From: Solanum dulcamara
Taxonomy: Eukaryota > Streptophyta > Magnoliopsida > Solanales > Solanaceae
Assembly (NCBI RefSeq): GCF_947179165.1
Contig: NC_077237.1
Span: forward strand, 89,070,341 to 89,134,340
Direction: 5' to 3'
Length of the DNA: 64,000 bases
Below the pieces are notes generated by a model. That model ran no database searches. It saw only the letters and a list, made by a program, of their open reading frames with translations, and was not told the DNA's origin. Within the stretch, counting starts at the first letter, position 1. Each line of letters starts with the position of its first letter. Below are positions 44,816 through 63,473 of this stretch, one piece after another. The translations under genes were made by a program, and so were the position numbers.

Positions 44816-47800
44816 ACATTACCAAAAAAAATCATTTATCATGGATCCTTGATGGTGAAATTCACCTTGATGCTAAATGTCTTGGTAATACCATTAAACA
44901 AGAAAATAAAGCATCAAAGCCAAGATAAAGTAAATGCCATGAATTTTCTCCGTCATCATATTCATGAAAGATTAAAAACTAAATATTTAACTGTGAAAGA
45001 CCCTCTTGAATCATAGACTAATTTGAAGGATCGATATCACTACCTAAAACTTACGGTGTTATCAAAAGATCAATATGACTGAATACACCTTTGATTTCAA
45101 GATTTTAAAACTGTGACAGAGTATAATTCTGTTATTCACAAGGTAAGTTCCATGTTAAAATTATGTGGAGATACTATCACTGATGATGATTACTTGAGAA
45201 AACTTTTTTCACTTTTCACGCTTTAAATGTGTTGATATAACAAAAATATCGTGAAAAGAGGTTTAAGAAATATTCTAAATTAATTACATGCCTACTTGTG
45301 GCCGAGCAGAATAATACTTTGCTGATGAAAAATCATGAAGCTCATCCCATTGGGTCTGCTCCTTTCACTGAAGCGAATGTTGTAGCAGCACATAATCAGT
45401 CTGAATCAAGACAAAATAATTATCGCGGTCGTGGCCGTGGTCGTGGACGTTGACGAGGACCAGGACGTGGTAGAGGACGAAACAATTATCGTCATCATGA
45501 TGAAAATAAACATGAGAACAATAAAGCTCCTCAAAATAATTCTTCCGGAGGTAAATTCAATATTTGTCACTTGTGTGGTATGAAGGGTCATTGGGCACGT
45601 AAATGTCGTACGCCTAATCATTTTGTAAAATTTTATCAAGCCTCTTTCAAAATAAGAGATAATAATGTGGAGGCGCACTTAAATTTTCGGAATGATGATA
45701 ATGAAGCATCTCTCTCAAATAAATATGAAGATATTGAGGCAAATCTTGCTTATAAAGATGATGATTTTGAAGATCTATCAAATATTACTCATTTAAAAAC
45801 TGAAGACTTTATGAATATTGACTGAAGAATTGATCATCTAACTAGGGATAAATATTATAAAATTAATTATTGTTTTTCTATTATGTTTGATATTATGTTG
45901 TCCATCGTAAAAATATTTTTTAAAGCAGTGCAATTTCTTAAAGTTTCTTATGTTGTTAGTTTTTCATGTTCTTATAATGTATCTTTTTGTTAATGAAGAA
46001 TATGGAAATTTCCAGTCATCAGTTGGATCCAAAATCAATAATGATGATATATGTCTTATTGATAGTAACACAACTCACACTATTTTAACAAATAAGAAAT
46101 ATTTTTCTTGTTTGATTATGAAAGAAGCTAATGTTAATACAATATCTAGTAGCACAAGATTAATTGAAGGATGTGAAAAAGATGAAGTTGTAATATCGGA
46201 GGAACAAAATTAACAATTAATGAAGCATATTATATTGTAGTAAGTCTCAAAAAAACTTATTAAGTTTCAAAGACATTCGTCAAAATGGTTATCATATTGA
46301 GACTACAATGATGAAAAAAATGAATATCTTTACATTACTTCAATGATGTCGGGCAAGAAATTTATACTTGAAAAGTTATCCGCTCTTTCATCCGGCTTAT
46401 ACTACACAAGTATTAGTATGGTTGAAACACATGTCATAGTAAACCAAAGGTCTACTAACTCGAATGATTTTATTATTTGGCATGACCGGTTGGGTCATTC
46501 CGATTCTAATATGATGCGCAAAATAATTGAGAGTTCACATGAACACTTTTTGAAGAACCAAAAGATTCTTCAATTTAAAGAATTTTCTTGTGCTGCATGT
46601 TCTCACAAAAAATTGATTACTAGACCATTAGTAATCAAAGTGGGAATTGAATGTCCAGCATTTCTAGAACATATACATGATGATATATGTGGGCTCATTC
46701 ACTAATCATGTGGATCATTTAAATATTATATGATTTTAATAGATGGTCACATGTGTGCTTATTATCAACTCGTAATATGACATTTGCGAGATTACTTGCT
46801 CAAATAATTAAGTTAAGAGCACAATTTTTGGATTATACAATAAAAAGAATTCGTCTTGATAATGTTGGTGAGCTCACATCTCAGGCATTTAATGATTATT
46901 GTTTGTCCACTGGGATAACAGTTGCGCATTCGATTGCTCATGTTCATACTCAAAATGGTCTAGCGGAATCATTGATTAAACGTCTCCAATTAATTGCTAG
47001 ACCAATGCTTATGAGAACAAAACTTCTCATTTCATTATGGGGTTATGTTATTTTGCATGCAACAAGTCTTGTGCGGATCAGACCCACAAGTTATCATAAA
47101 GTCTCCTCATTATAATTGGCTTTTGGTCAAGAGCCGAGCATTTTTCATCTTATAATATTTGGATGTGCTATATATTCCAATTGCTCTACCACAACGCACA
47201 AAGATAGGACCCCAAAGAAGATTGGGGATATATGTTGGGTATGAATCTTCTTCTATCATAAAATATTTAGAACCTATGACTAGAGATTTATTTACTACAA
47301 GATTTGTTGATTGTAATTTTGATGAATCAGTATACCTAGCATTAGGGGGAGAAAATAAGCAGTTGAAAAATAAAATAGATTGAAATACATTATCACTATC
47401 TCATCTAGATCCTCGTGCAACTACATGTGAATTGGAAGTTCAAAAAATAATTTATTTGCAAAATATTGCAAATTAACTGCCACATTCATTCACTGACCTA
47501 TTAAGAATTACTAAATCTCATATTACAGCTACTAATGTTTCAATTCGAGTTGATGTCTCAGTAAGACAATTAATTAATGCAAATGAGTCTAAACCATATT
47601 TAAAACGTGGTAGATCGATCGGTTTCAAAGATAAAAATTCTCGGAAAAAAATGAGCAAACAATCTAAATGGTCATGATATGAAAGAACCTGCTTAAGAAA
47701 AGTGATGAGACATAAAATTTGATAAAACCTTGGAAGAGGTTAAGGTGCCTGAAAATGATAAAGAAATTTCAATAAATTATATCTCATCAGAGAAAATATA

Positions 47801-49479
47801 AAATCGAAATAATGTAATTATCGATAATAGTTTTGCTTATAATGTTGCTATTGAAATAATGCAACAAAATGGGGATCTTGAATCAAAATTTGTCGATGAA
47901 TGTAGACAGATGAATGTTTGGCCAAAATTGAAAGATGCAATCCAAGTTGAATTATCTTTGCTTGAAAAATGCAAAGTTTTTGGACCGATAGTCCGGACAC
48001 CTGAAGGTATAAAACCAGTGGGGTACAAACGAATCTTTGTGCGAAAATGAAATGAGAAAAATGAAGTCGTAAGATATAAAGAATGACTTGTAGCACAAGG
48101 ATTTTCGCAAAGACCTGACAATGATTATATGGAAACATATTCTCTTGTGGTGGTTGCAATCACTTTCAGGTATCTTATAAATCTAGCATTTTATGAAAAA
48201 CTTGGCATGCATCTGATGGAGGTCGTCACAACCTATTTATATGATTCTCTGAATAATGATATTTTTATGAAAATTCCTGAAGGATTTAAAATGCATGAAA
48301 TACATAAAGATTCCTGAGAAACTTGTTCAATAAAACTTCAAAAATCTTTAAATGGGCTGAAACAATCAGGGAGAATATGGTACAATCGTCTTTGTGAATA
48401 TTTGCTAAAAGAAGGATATAAAAAATGATCCAATTTGCCCTTGTGTCTTTATGAAAAAGGTCTGGATCTGAATTTGTCATAATAGCCATATATGTTGATG
48501 ATTTGAATATTATCGAAACTCTGAAGAACTTTCGAAGGCAGTAAAATGTTTGAAAAAGAAATTTGAAATAAAAGACCTCGGAAAGACAAAAAAATTTCTT
48601 GGTCTACAAATTGAATATTTTGCAAATAGGATATTTGTCCATCAATCAACATATATAGAAAATATTTTAAGGAGATTTTACATGAATAAAGCACACCTAT
48701 TGAGTACCCCAATGGTAGTGAAATCTCTTAATATTAATAAAGATCCATTTCGACCTCATGAAAATGATGAAGATCTTGTTGGTGCTGAAATACCATATTT
48801 TAGTACAATTGGTGCATTAATGTATCTTGCCAATAATTCTAGACCAAATATAGCTTTCTCAGTAAACTTGTTAGCGAGATTTAGTTATTCTCCAACGCAA
48901 AGACACTGAAATGAAATTAAGCATATATTTAGATACCTCCGAGGGACCACAAATATGAGATTGTTTTACTCAAATGAATCCACATCAGAATTGATTGGTT
49001 ATGCAGATATAGGATATTTATTTGGTCCCCATAAATGTCGATCGCAAATATGCTACTTATTTACATGTAGTGGTATAACTATATCATGACGTTTAACAAA
49101 GCAAACTATGATTGTCAATTCTTCAAATCATGCAGAGATAATAGCCATTCATGAAACAAGTCGAGAATGCGTTTGGTTAAGATCAATAACTTAACACATT
49201 CAAGAAACATGTGACCTTTCTTTCATAAGAGACGCTCCAACAATATTGTATGAAGACAATGTTGCTTGTATAACTCAATTAAAGGGAGGATACATCAAAT
49301 GAGATAGAACAAAACATATTTCACCAAAATTCTTCTTTACCGATGATCTTCAAAAGAAAGGTGAAATAGATGTTCAACAAGTTCGTTCAAGTGATAATTT
49401 AGCAGATGTGTTCACCAAGGCATTGCCAACTTCAACTTTTGAGAATTTGAGATACAAGATTGAAATACGTCATCTTTAA
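44816..49479 (+). pseudogene. Copia gag-pol remnant inside the full-length element
   Basis: Gag, protease, integrase, reverse transcriptase and RNase H can be followed in order through many stops and frame changes. Landmarks: zinc knuckle CHLCGMKGHWARKC (about 45567-45610), protease-like LIDSNTTHT with the active-site Asp-Ser-Gly changed, integrase HxxxH-type start WHDRLGHSDSNMM and CAAC, later THVHTQNGLAES-like text, reverse-transcriptase words KARF-type region, YVDDLNI near 48495, FEIKDLGKTKKFLGLQIEY, and RNase H with the end DVFTKALPTSTFENLR (about 49405). It is not translatable as one protein, so mobility would need proteins from another copy. Confidence 0.88.
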
Positions 49480-49825
49480 GATATTAAATGATGTTTTTAT
49501 CAGGGGTAGTATAATACGCGTTGCACTCTTTTTTTCCTTAGTCTAGGTTTTATCTCACTAGATTTTCCTATTAAGGTTTTTAATGAGGCAACACTCAAGG
49601 CGTATTATCAAATGTGTGTACTCTTTTTCTTTTATTAGGTTTTTCCCACTGGATTTTTTCTAATAAAATTTTAACGAAGCACATTATCTTTTGATGGACT
49701 CCAATCAAGAAGGCAACTTGCAAGTAACTCAAGCAGAGAGGATAGAAGTAATGAGGGAGCAAAATATGTGTATTACAAATAATTATGTACATATTTTTTT
49801 TTGTATATGAACATCCAAGGGGGAG

Positions 49826-50089
49826 TGTTGCAAAAAGAAGTCAAAAAGTGGATGTCCATGGGACCCACTTTCACTGTAGATGAATAGTTTTTCATTGTAT
49901 ATGAATAGTATTTTCACCGTAGACTCACGCGTTTTGCACTGTAGCTCGCCGTTTTTTCCTTCAGAATTTGCCTATAAAAGGGCACCGCTGCAATAAAAGA
50001 ACATACCAATAGAAATTCTATTAACTCTCTCTCTTTCTCTTACTATCTCTCCTTCTTATTAGTTTACTAAGTTAGTTTATTTTATAATA
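49826..50089 (+). repeat. 3' LTR of the full-length Copia element
   Basis: Begins TGTTGCAAAAAGAAGTC directly after the polypurine tract and ends TTTTATAATA before the target repeat AATTC. It is 16 bp longer than the 5' LTR, partly from a repeated ATGAATAGT / ATGAATAGTAT segment. Confidence 0.85.
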
Positions 50090-50094
50090 AATTC

Positions 50095-51516
50095 ACCTTA
50101 TATTTTTATCAATAGTATTTGTTTCTTTCGAGAAATTGTTATCGTGGTGAGTTTTAAATATTTTCATTATATCAAAAAACATGTATTATGTGATAGATAA
50201 TAACTTTTTTTATGAGATACAATTGTTCTGTTTCAAAAATGTAGTAAATAAAGAGACTCAACTCTTGTTAATTCATTGTAATAGAGTGCTAATAGAAGAA
50301 AGCTTAATATTTGTTACAATTTGAATTTGTTCGAGAATTGCATTTTGATAGACTAGCTTCCTTTCCATCTTGAGGCAAGTTCACTATAAGATTTTTATCA
50401 TTTTTTCTCCGTTTGTTGATAACGCTGTAGCAGATTTCACTTCAACATCTACTGGCAGATTTTCACTAGCACTTCTAGTTTGCTTTATCTAATTACCTCT
50501 TCTTTTCAAAGCATTTATCTTTCAATCTCTTGAATCTCTTGGTCTTGAAGCACTCGATCATAATATAATAATCGAAGAAGATTATAGCGGGTTTGTCACA
50601 GATAGTATATATGTTTTAATTATGGCTTACTTCATAATATCATAATTGAAGAAAAATAATTCATGCTCTTATTATTCTGAAACTGGGCAGAAGCAACGGT
50701 CATGCTTTCTGACCTTAAATGGTGTTTGAGATTGTTTTAGTAGGTAGCCAGAAGACTAATAATATCAACAGAGTTGAGAGAGTAATGGATTGTCTATTAT
50801 TGTGTTTCAAAACTTCTTCTTTCTCAAAAAGAAAAAAAGTCAGAATCCGGTCTTGACGCCCCCTAAAATAGTTAAAGAAATCTTCAAGTCTTATTTTATC
50901 TTTATTAACATCTATTTTATCTAGTCACAAGGTGCCCCATCTAGTGACTTATTATGCAAATTAATCCAGCTTATCAATGACATGATATTTAATAAGAGGG
51001 GGTGAAGGTTGAGTATCACGATGAAGAATTACTAGGTTGTTGAGAGTATTTTTTTACTCACCAAGGATAGTACTATCTTTTTTACATCTACTTATTCTCA
51101 GATCTATAGTACTATATGATTGTTTCTTTCATATCATTTATCTTATTATCTCGTTTTTGTTATTTTTTATTGTTACTTCTTTCTTTTCATATTTCTTTAA
51201 GCCTATAATTTATCAAAAATAATCTCTTTATTACATAAAATAAAAATAAAAATTTGCGAATACTCTAACTTTCTTTGTTTATTATTGCAAATGACACTTG
51301 TTATGTAAAATATTTTTCATTATCCTTCAAATTTGCTTATCATGAAATAGTAAACTAATAAAGTTGGACAAAATATTCATGACCTCTACAAAATAATAAA
51401 AAAGTGAGATACTATACATTTTTCGGGAAGCTTCTTTTTCTTCTTCTCTCGACAATTTTCCTATTCACTCCATTGTAGAGCCAAAGGAAGAAAACAACTA
51501 AAGAAAAATAGTGCAT
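50095..51516. other. Intergenic between Copia element and NDUFA6
   Basis: AT-rich with no convincing frame. The last ~100 bases are the probable promoter and 5' UTR of the complex I subunit gene. No repeats of note. Confidence 0.45.
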
Positions 51517-54079
51517 ATGGCGAGGAACATGAGGGTTCCACCAAACTGAGCGAGTTTGACAGAGGCTAAGAAGAGGACCTTAGAATTCTTCAGGATGTGT
51601 TGCAAATCTATCCCTGAGATCATGGAAATCTACAACTTATACGACGTCGTTTCCCCCTGTCAACTCCTTTCTGCTGTCGCCGCTGAAGTTCGCAAAAATT
51701 CCAACGTCACTAATCCTAAGGTACTCTTTCGGTTTAAGCTAAATTAATCAATACTCCATTTCTATGAATTAATGATTGACCAATAGGCCAAACCCTCCTT
51801 GGGTGCAAAAAATGTTCATTTATTGTTAATAGCTAGTGTTAAAATGGTGACTTTGCCTGATTGAGGTACTTGCTGCTGACTGACAGTGAGCTAGAAATTG
51901 AGTTACTTTTGGATTATGCAATGGTTAAGAGATCTATCACAAGTGCTTGGTAGAAAAGATTATGCAAGTAAATAGGCTGTCATCAGATGAGTTTACATAA
52001 ATGGCAATGTATGTGAAGTTTGACTATAAAGTTTTCTTAATTTATTTTTAGATTGATTTGAGAAAGCTTAGACCTTTAACGAGTCTCTTTTGGAGAATAT
52101 ATTATCTTTCATGTGCTCCCCCTTTTTCAAGGGTCGAGGGTGGGTTTGAGGAAGGAGTATATAGTAGTATGTGCTGGACTTGTGATCCAAGTGTGCTTGT
52201 GAACTGAATCAAATTGAATTATGGATTTTAAAACATCAAGTACTGGATTTTCATTCATTTCGCGTATGAGATAGAATTAGTTGCTAGTTTAAACTGGTAA
52301 TTAGGTGAATGAAGTGGATTCTAACAGCTTGCTAACAAGTTCGAACTGGCCGGTTATTCATTTGGATCCGGATAGCATTTGAGCCTTTTGAGTCTCTATA
52401 AGTTTCTTAGTTTGGGTTGCCAAACCAGTGAAACAAATCCTTTTAGATCTTTAGTTTTTGATTTGATGAAATAAATTAATTTAGGTAGCTGATGAATCCT
52501 TAAGGTGACTTCTTTTTCAAGTAGTTGCTTTTAGTATTCAGAGAGTCTAATGTTTTTCAGTATCATGAGATTACAAGCTACTTAGAAAGATTCAAATATG
52601 AGCTTGATTGATGTTGGCGCTTAATTCAAACCATCAGTCAAATACTCTCGTTATGTTTGGAAACTGTAAAAGTACTTAGCAGCCTTATCCAAAAAAAGAA
52701 CATGTAGAACAGAAAGAAGATTTGGTCTAGTGAAAGAAATTGCTGGCAGATAAAGTGAGCTTCTGGCTGCTATTTTGTTAGACTAAGGCTCCCTAATCTC
52801 TAACTTGGAGAATTTGAAGGTGCATCATCAAGATGCCGCTCTGACTTAGTGTTATTGTCTAGTACATAACTCTGGTATTTTTCATGCTTTCACAGCAAAG
52901 TTCATTTGCTTGGCCCCCTGCTTTTATGATTGTGATGCATCATTAGATTTTGCTATTAATAATTTCCTTCGAGATTTGGCTGGCAAGGTATGCAGGTAGA
53001 GATTCTTAGCAATCATTGAAGACCGAGGATAAAAAATCTATTAGATTTGTTGAGCTTTAAGGAAAGCAAAGGCTATAATTGCATAATATTTTCTCCATGC
53101 AGAACGAGAACAGTCAAGTATTTATTTCCAACATTTGCAATTTCATAGCTTGTGATTTCCATACTTATTAGATCTTTCTCGTTGATACTTCGTGTCTTCT
53201 TTATTGCAGAGTTGGTATACATTGCGTTAGATACCCTCATACCATTTTGTACACAATCCACACATTGTAGACATCTCCTTTTTTCATTCTTCTTTTATTT
53301 CTGTTGACGTTGCTTGTTTTTGTTTTGGATAACAAAAGGTTTTATTGATGACAATCTTGAACTGAGGACCAGATGTCTCTATGAAACAGGTTATAAAAAG
53401 TTGAACTAAAAACGCAATACTTCGAAAAAGATATGAGCAATGTCTTTGTCCTTCTCTTTTCTTCTTGTTTCAATTTTGGTTTTTGTTTCTTGCATTAAAT
53501 TATTTGTGTTTGATTAGGTGAGTGTTTCTCTCTAAGATTGCAAATTCTTTATCATGATTCATGTAATCCATGTCTCATTTTTTTTTGTGAGTGAATTATA
53601 AAGAAGACATCTATTTTTTTTTTTGGGTACAAAAACATGATAAATTGAGAAAGCACAAAAAGAGAGGAGAAAAACTTCCAGAAATGGATTTACATCTCGA
53701 GTTCATAGATTGTTATCCTTCTAGATATAAAACTTGCCCCATGAGAATTCTCATCAAGATGCAAATTGCTATTTATTATAGTTTGATACGTGCCCACCAC
53801 CATCCTATGAGATTTTTCAGTAACATGTGGGTGTTCGATTATGCAGCAAGGGAGTTTGTCCAATTGTACTCATGCTCATCTTTTTTCGTACAGGTAATTG
53901 ACACGCTGCTGTTTAAGGGCATGGAGGAGTTGAAGAACTGTGTGGACCACTCAAAACAGAGGCACCATCTTGTTGGCAAATACGTCGTAGGTAATCAAGG
54001 TCTTGTGCAGGACCTTGGACATAAAGATCAGGGCAGCTCTAATTTCCTGAAAAACTTTTACAGCAGCAACTACTTCTAG
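51517..54079 (+). pseudogene. NDUFA6: Complex I subunit NDUFA6/B14 (LYR family), with stop at codon 11
   Basis: Accessory subunit of mitochondrial NADH:ubiquinone oxidoreductase, an LYR-type protein that binds the acyl carrier protein at the peripheral arm. Exons 51517-51720 and 53894-54079 join at a GT-AG intron in phase 0 and give 130 codons, near the usual ~130 aa. Clear family sequence: AKKRTLEFFRMCCKSIPEIM, IYNLYDVVSP, RKNSNVTNPK in exon 1; DTLLFKGMEELKNCVDHSKQ and the end NFLKNFYSSNYF in exon 2. The expected start is ATG 51517 (MARNMRVPPN), but the 11th codon is TGA (51547-51549) where relatives have Ser (VPPNSASL), a C-to-G change of TCA. The next ATG (51595) would lose the first helix. 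Everything else is intact, so this is a very recent loss, a null allele or a base-call error. Confidence 0.85.
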
Positions 54080-55129
54080 ATTTCTTTTCGAACTTTGCTG
54101 CTACTCATGGATAAATATAGTTGCTATTTATTAGTAGTGAGTACTCTTCCGAGTCTAGAACAGATTGTTATGTTGTCTGCTTTGAGATGGAAGTCATACC
54201 TTTTAAGTATTGTTTATCATATAAGAACTACTTTATTAGTGTCAAAATCTGAAGGAAAAAGGGTGCTCTTTGTGTCTTTTGACTGACTTGAATCATGAAT
54301 GATGGTTTGCCTTTGCTGTGAAGGCATCTATATAGCAAACCACTAGCGTAATCTGAATCTTTCGGTAGAAAAGTTGTCAAGAAAAGTTGGGTGTCTTGAC
54401 TGAAAAAGCTTGGTGAAATGTTTGGGGACTGTCCCCACTCCATAAAAAGATGGCTCAAGATTATTATTTTTTGGGTTACGATTATGATGTTCCTGCATCG
54501 CAACGGCCGGGCTGAACTTGTCGTTCATATTTTGTGTAACAACCATCGAAGGGTGTTTGTTACGTATAGCAATAACAAACTATTAATTGTGAATCCTTAT
54601 TATCCATGTCACTCCATATACCTGATTTAATCGAAGTAGATAACGTAAAGGAGCTATCTTACGCCCTCATTTGAACGAAATCAATCACAATATAAATCAA
54701 CAATATACTATGAATCAAATAAATACCAACGCTATGTGATACTCTCATGGTAATTGAATTCACAAGCAAGCTTCCTTGAGACTTGAATTACAACACTTTT
54801 TTTGGGGGACGTTATCAAATAGGCATTATTACACAAAAATGACGGTATTAGATAATATTCGTTAAGTTGACATATAAAAATATATTTGTGACTTCACTGA
54901 CAAATATTAAATGTGTTTATTTTTAATATAATAATTAAGTAATTCACATAATTACAAATAACATATTAGTAGGTTGTAATTTTATCCTAATTAGTGAATA
55001 AAAAGAATTTGGGCGAGTCGCAGTGGAGAGAGTAAAGAGAACGTGGGGAATTGGAATTGAGTCTCTCTTTCAAATCCTTTTCCCCTTTTTTCCCACTTTA
55101 CGTTGAATCAGCGGAGACGCAAAAAAGAA

Positions 55130-55133
<4 letters not shown>
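54080..55133. other. Intergenic between NDUFA6 and the RNA helicase
   Basis: The NDUFA6 3' UTR, then AT-rich DNA, then the helicase promoter. No gene seen. Confidence 0.5.

Positions 55134-55176
<43 letters not shown>
55134..55176 (+). repeat. (GA)n microsatellite in the helicase 5' region
   Basis: About twenty GA units with one interruption (AGAAAGAG). GA/CT runs are frequent in plant 5' UTRs and core promoters, and this one precedes the helicase ATG by ~900 bp. A leader intron ending near 55887 (ATCTCATCAG) would place it in the first, untranslated exon. Confidence 0.85.
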
Positions 55177-56062
55177 CATATATAGAGAGATATTTTCTTT
55201 ACCATTTCGTCTAACATCCCAATTTTTCTTCTTTCTTCCTTGTCAAACTTAGGGTTTCTTCCTTCTCCTTTGCTTCTATCATTTTATGTATGTATCTTCC
55301 TTCCTCTTTCTATTTATCTTTCTTATGTCATGCCTATTTGCTTATTCTCTTGCTTTTTTCTTCTCAATTATATGTGCATATTTTGTAAGGATTGTTCATT
55401 TCTGCTTTTGGTTTTTTTTTAAGATCAGAAATTTGATGGCTGTTTTAAATATAACTTCTATGTTGTTTCATGTGCTTATGCTGCAATTATTTTGTATTTG
55501 CTGTTTTGGGTTTTTTGACTTGGATTACTTTTTCTCCCTTTTTTAAAATCTGAAAATGTGCTTATTTTGTCATGATTTTTGATTTTGCTCTTTTGGGTCA
55601 CTTAAAACTACAATCCTGGCTCTCTTTTTGTTGCTTTGTTTTTTGAAAGAAGAGTTTTTTCATTTTATTTGAATTCTATGTGGTTTGATGTGTCTATTAG
55701 GCAGTCATCTATTATTATTTGTTTCTGTTGGGTTGGGTTGCATTTTCTGGGTATCCATAGTTGTGCATGTTTTACATGGTTGTTCATTTGTAAGATCACC
55801 TTTTTTGTGTTTGAATGTTGTTGTCCTGCATGTGGAATTTGAAAATGTTTGTTGACTTTTTTCCCATTTGTTTTGTAATCTCATCAGGCGTGTGAGTTGA
55901 ATTTGATGTGGATGAATATTGTTGGCTTTTCTGTGGAATCCTCGTGCTAGCAAGGAGAAGTAGCTTGAATTTGAGGGTTTAACCTATCCCTGTTGAAAAA
56001 AGGTTAGCTGAGTTTTGGGTTAGTAGAAAGGTGATCAGGTTTTAATTTCTTGGTGTTTGACT

Positions 56063-62570
<6,508 letters not shown>

Positions 62571-63473
62571 CCAGCCACAATTTGCAAATTCAGATACAGT
62601 TTCAATTTTGCAGTAGCAGATCTCTACTCACTTTAGTGTCAATCTCTTTATTTTGCTCATTTTTGTAAGTTTTGACGATTCGTAATGAAGTCTTCGCTGC
62701 AATGGTGGTTTGGGTTGCTGTGACATAGTTAGGGCTTGATGGGGATGTGTAAATCTTGGCAGGTGGTGGTGAATACTTACTACTAACAGATTAGGATTTA
62801 CTTTGCCTTGCTTAACTTCTCCCTTTGCTTTTTCCCTCTGCTTTAACATTTTGGTAGGTGGATGGATGTGTTAAAGAATAGGTCTCATGTATAGGGGGGA
62901 GTGTGTTTCTGCCAGCAATTGATTTATATGTCTCTTAGGTGTATTCTTTATCAACCAAATGTATTGGTTGTAGATTTCAAGTACAGGGCCCTTGAAGTGT
63001 TGTGTTCAACTCTAATCACTGTTGTAATATTACAAATTCAGTGCTTAAGTTTTGTACTACTATAATGGTCATGTTATGTTTTCTTATTGTCATTCAGTGA
63101 TGGTAAGTAAGTCTCTACTTTTTGTTTATTGTTAAAAGGTTAAATCTTTTAGTACAGTTTTCGAATCTTTTCTATCATTTGAGTTAATCCACACACAAAG
63201 CAGGTTTATTAGTTACATGTATAGTTACATGGTGCCCAAACTGCATCTCTAGCATTTTTTAAAACGTAAGGAACACTGCTGCTTGCATTTTCCATCTGTA
63301 AGAAGAAATATCGCACATCATAAATCCATCGGCAATATAAGATTTGTTCTCTCACATGAGGATATAGTATAATAACATTAACATAAACTGATACAGAATC
63401 AGTATGTATAGAGCTTAACATGACTACATATCCCATAGTTTTGAACTTACATCTTGTGCCTCTGGGAACATGT
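62571..63473. other. Intergenic between convergent genes
   Basis: 3' UTR of the helicase (to about 63000) and the downstream side of the receptor-like protein. No gene. Confidence 0.55.

Larger units (their letters stand above)
44405..50089 (+). mobile_element. Full-length but decayed Ty1/Copia retrotransposon
   Basis: 5' LTR 44405-44652, 3' LTR 49826-50089, internal region 44653-49825. The element is bounded by the direct repeat AATTC (44400-44404 and 50090-50094), a 5-bp target duplication. After the 5' LTR comes CGTTATCAGCACGAAGCTCT, the probable primer-binding site. Before the 3' LTR there is a polypurine tract, CCAAGGGGGAG (49815-49825). The LTRs differ by many substitutions and indels, so the insertion is old. 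It lies between PP2A and NDUFA6, immediately upstream of PP2A. Confidence 0.92.
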
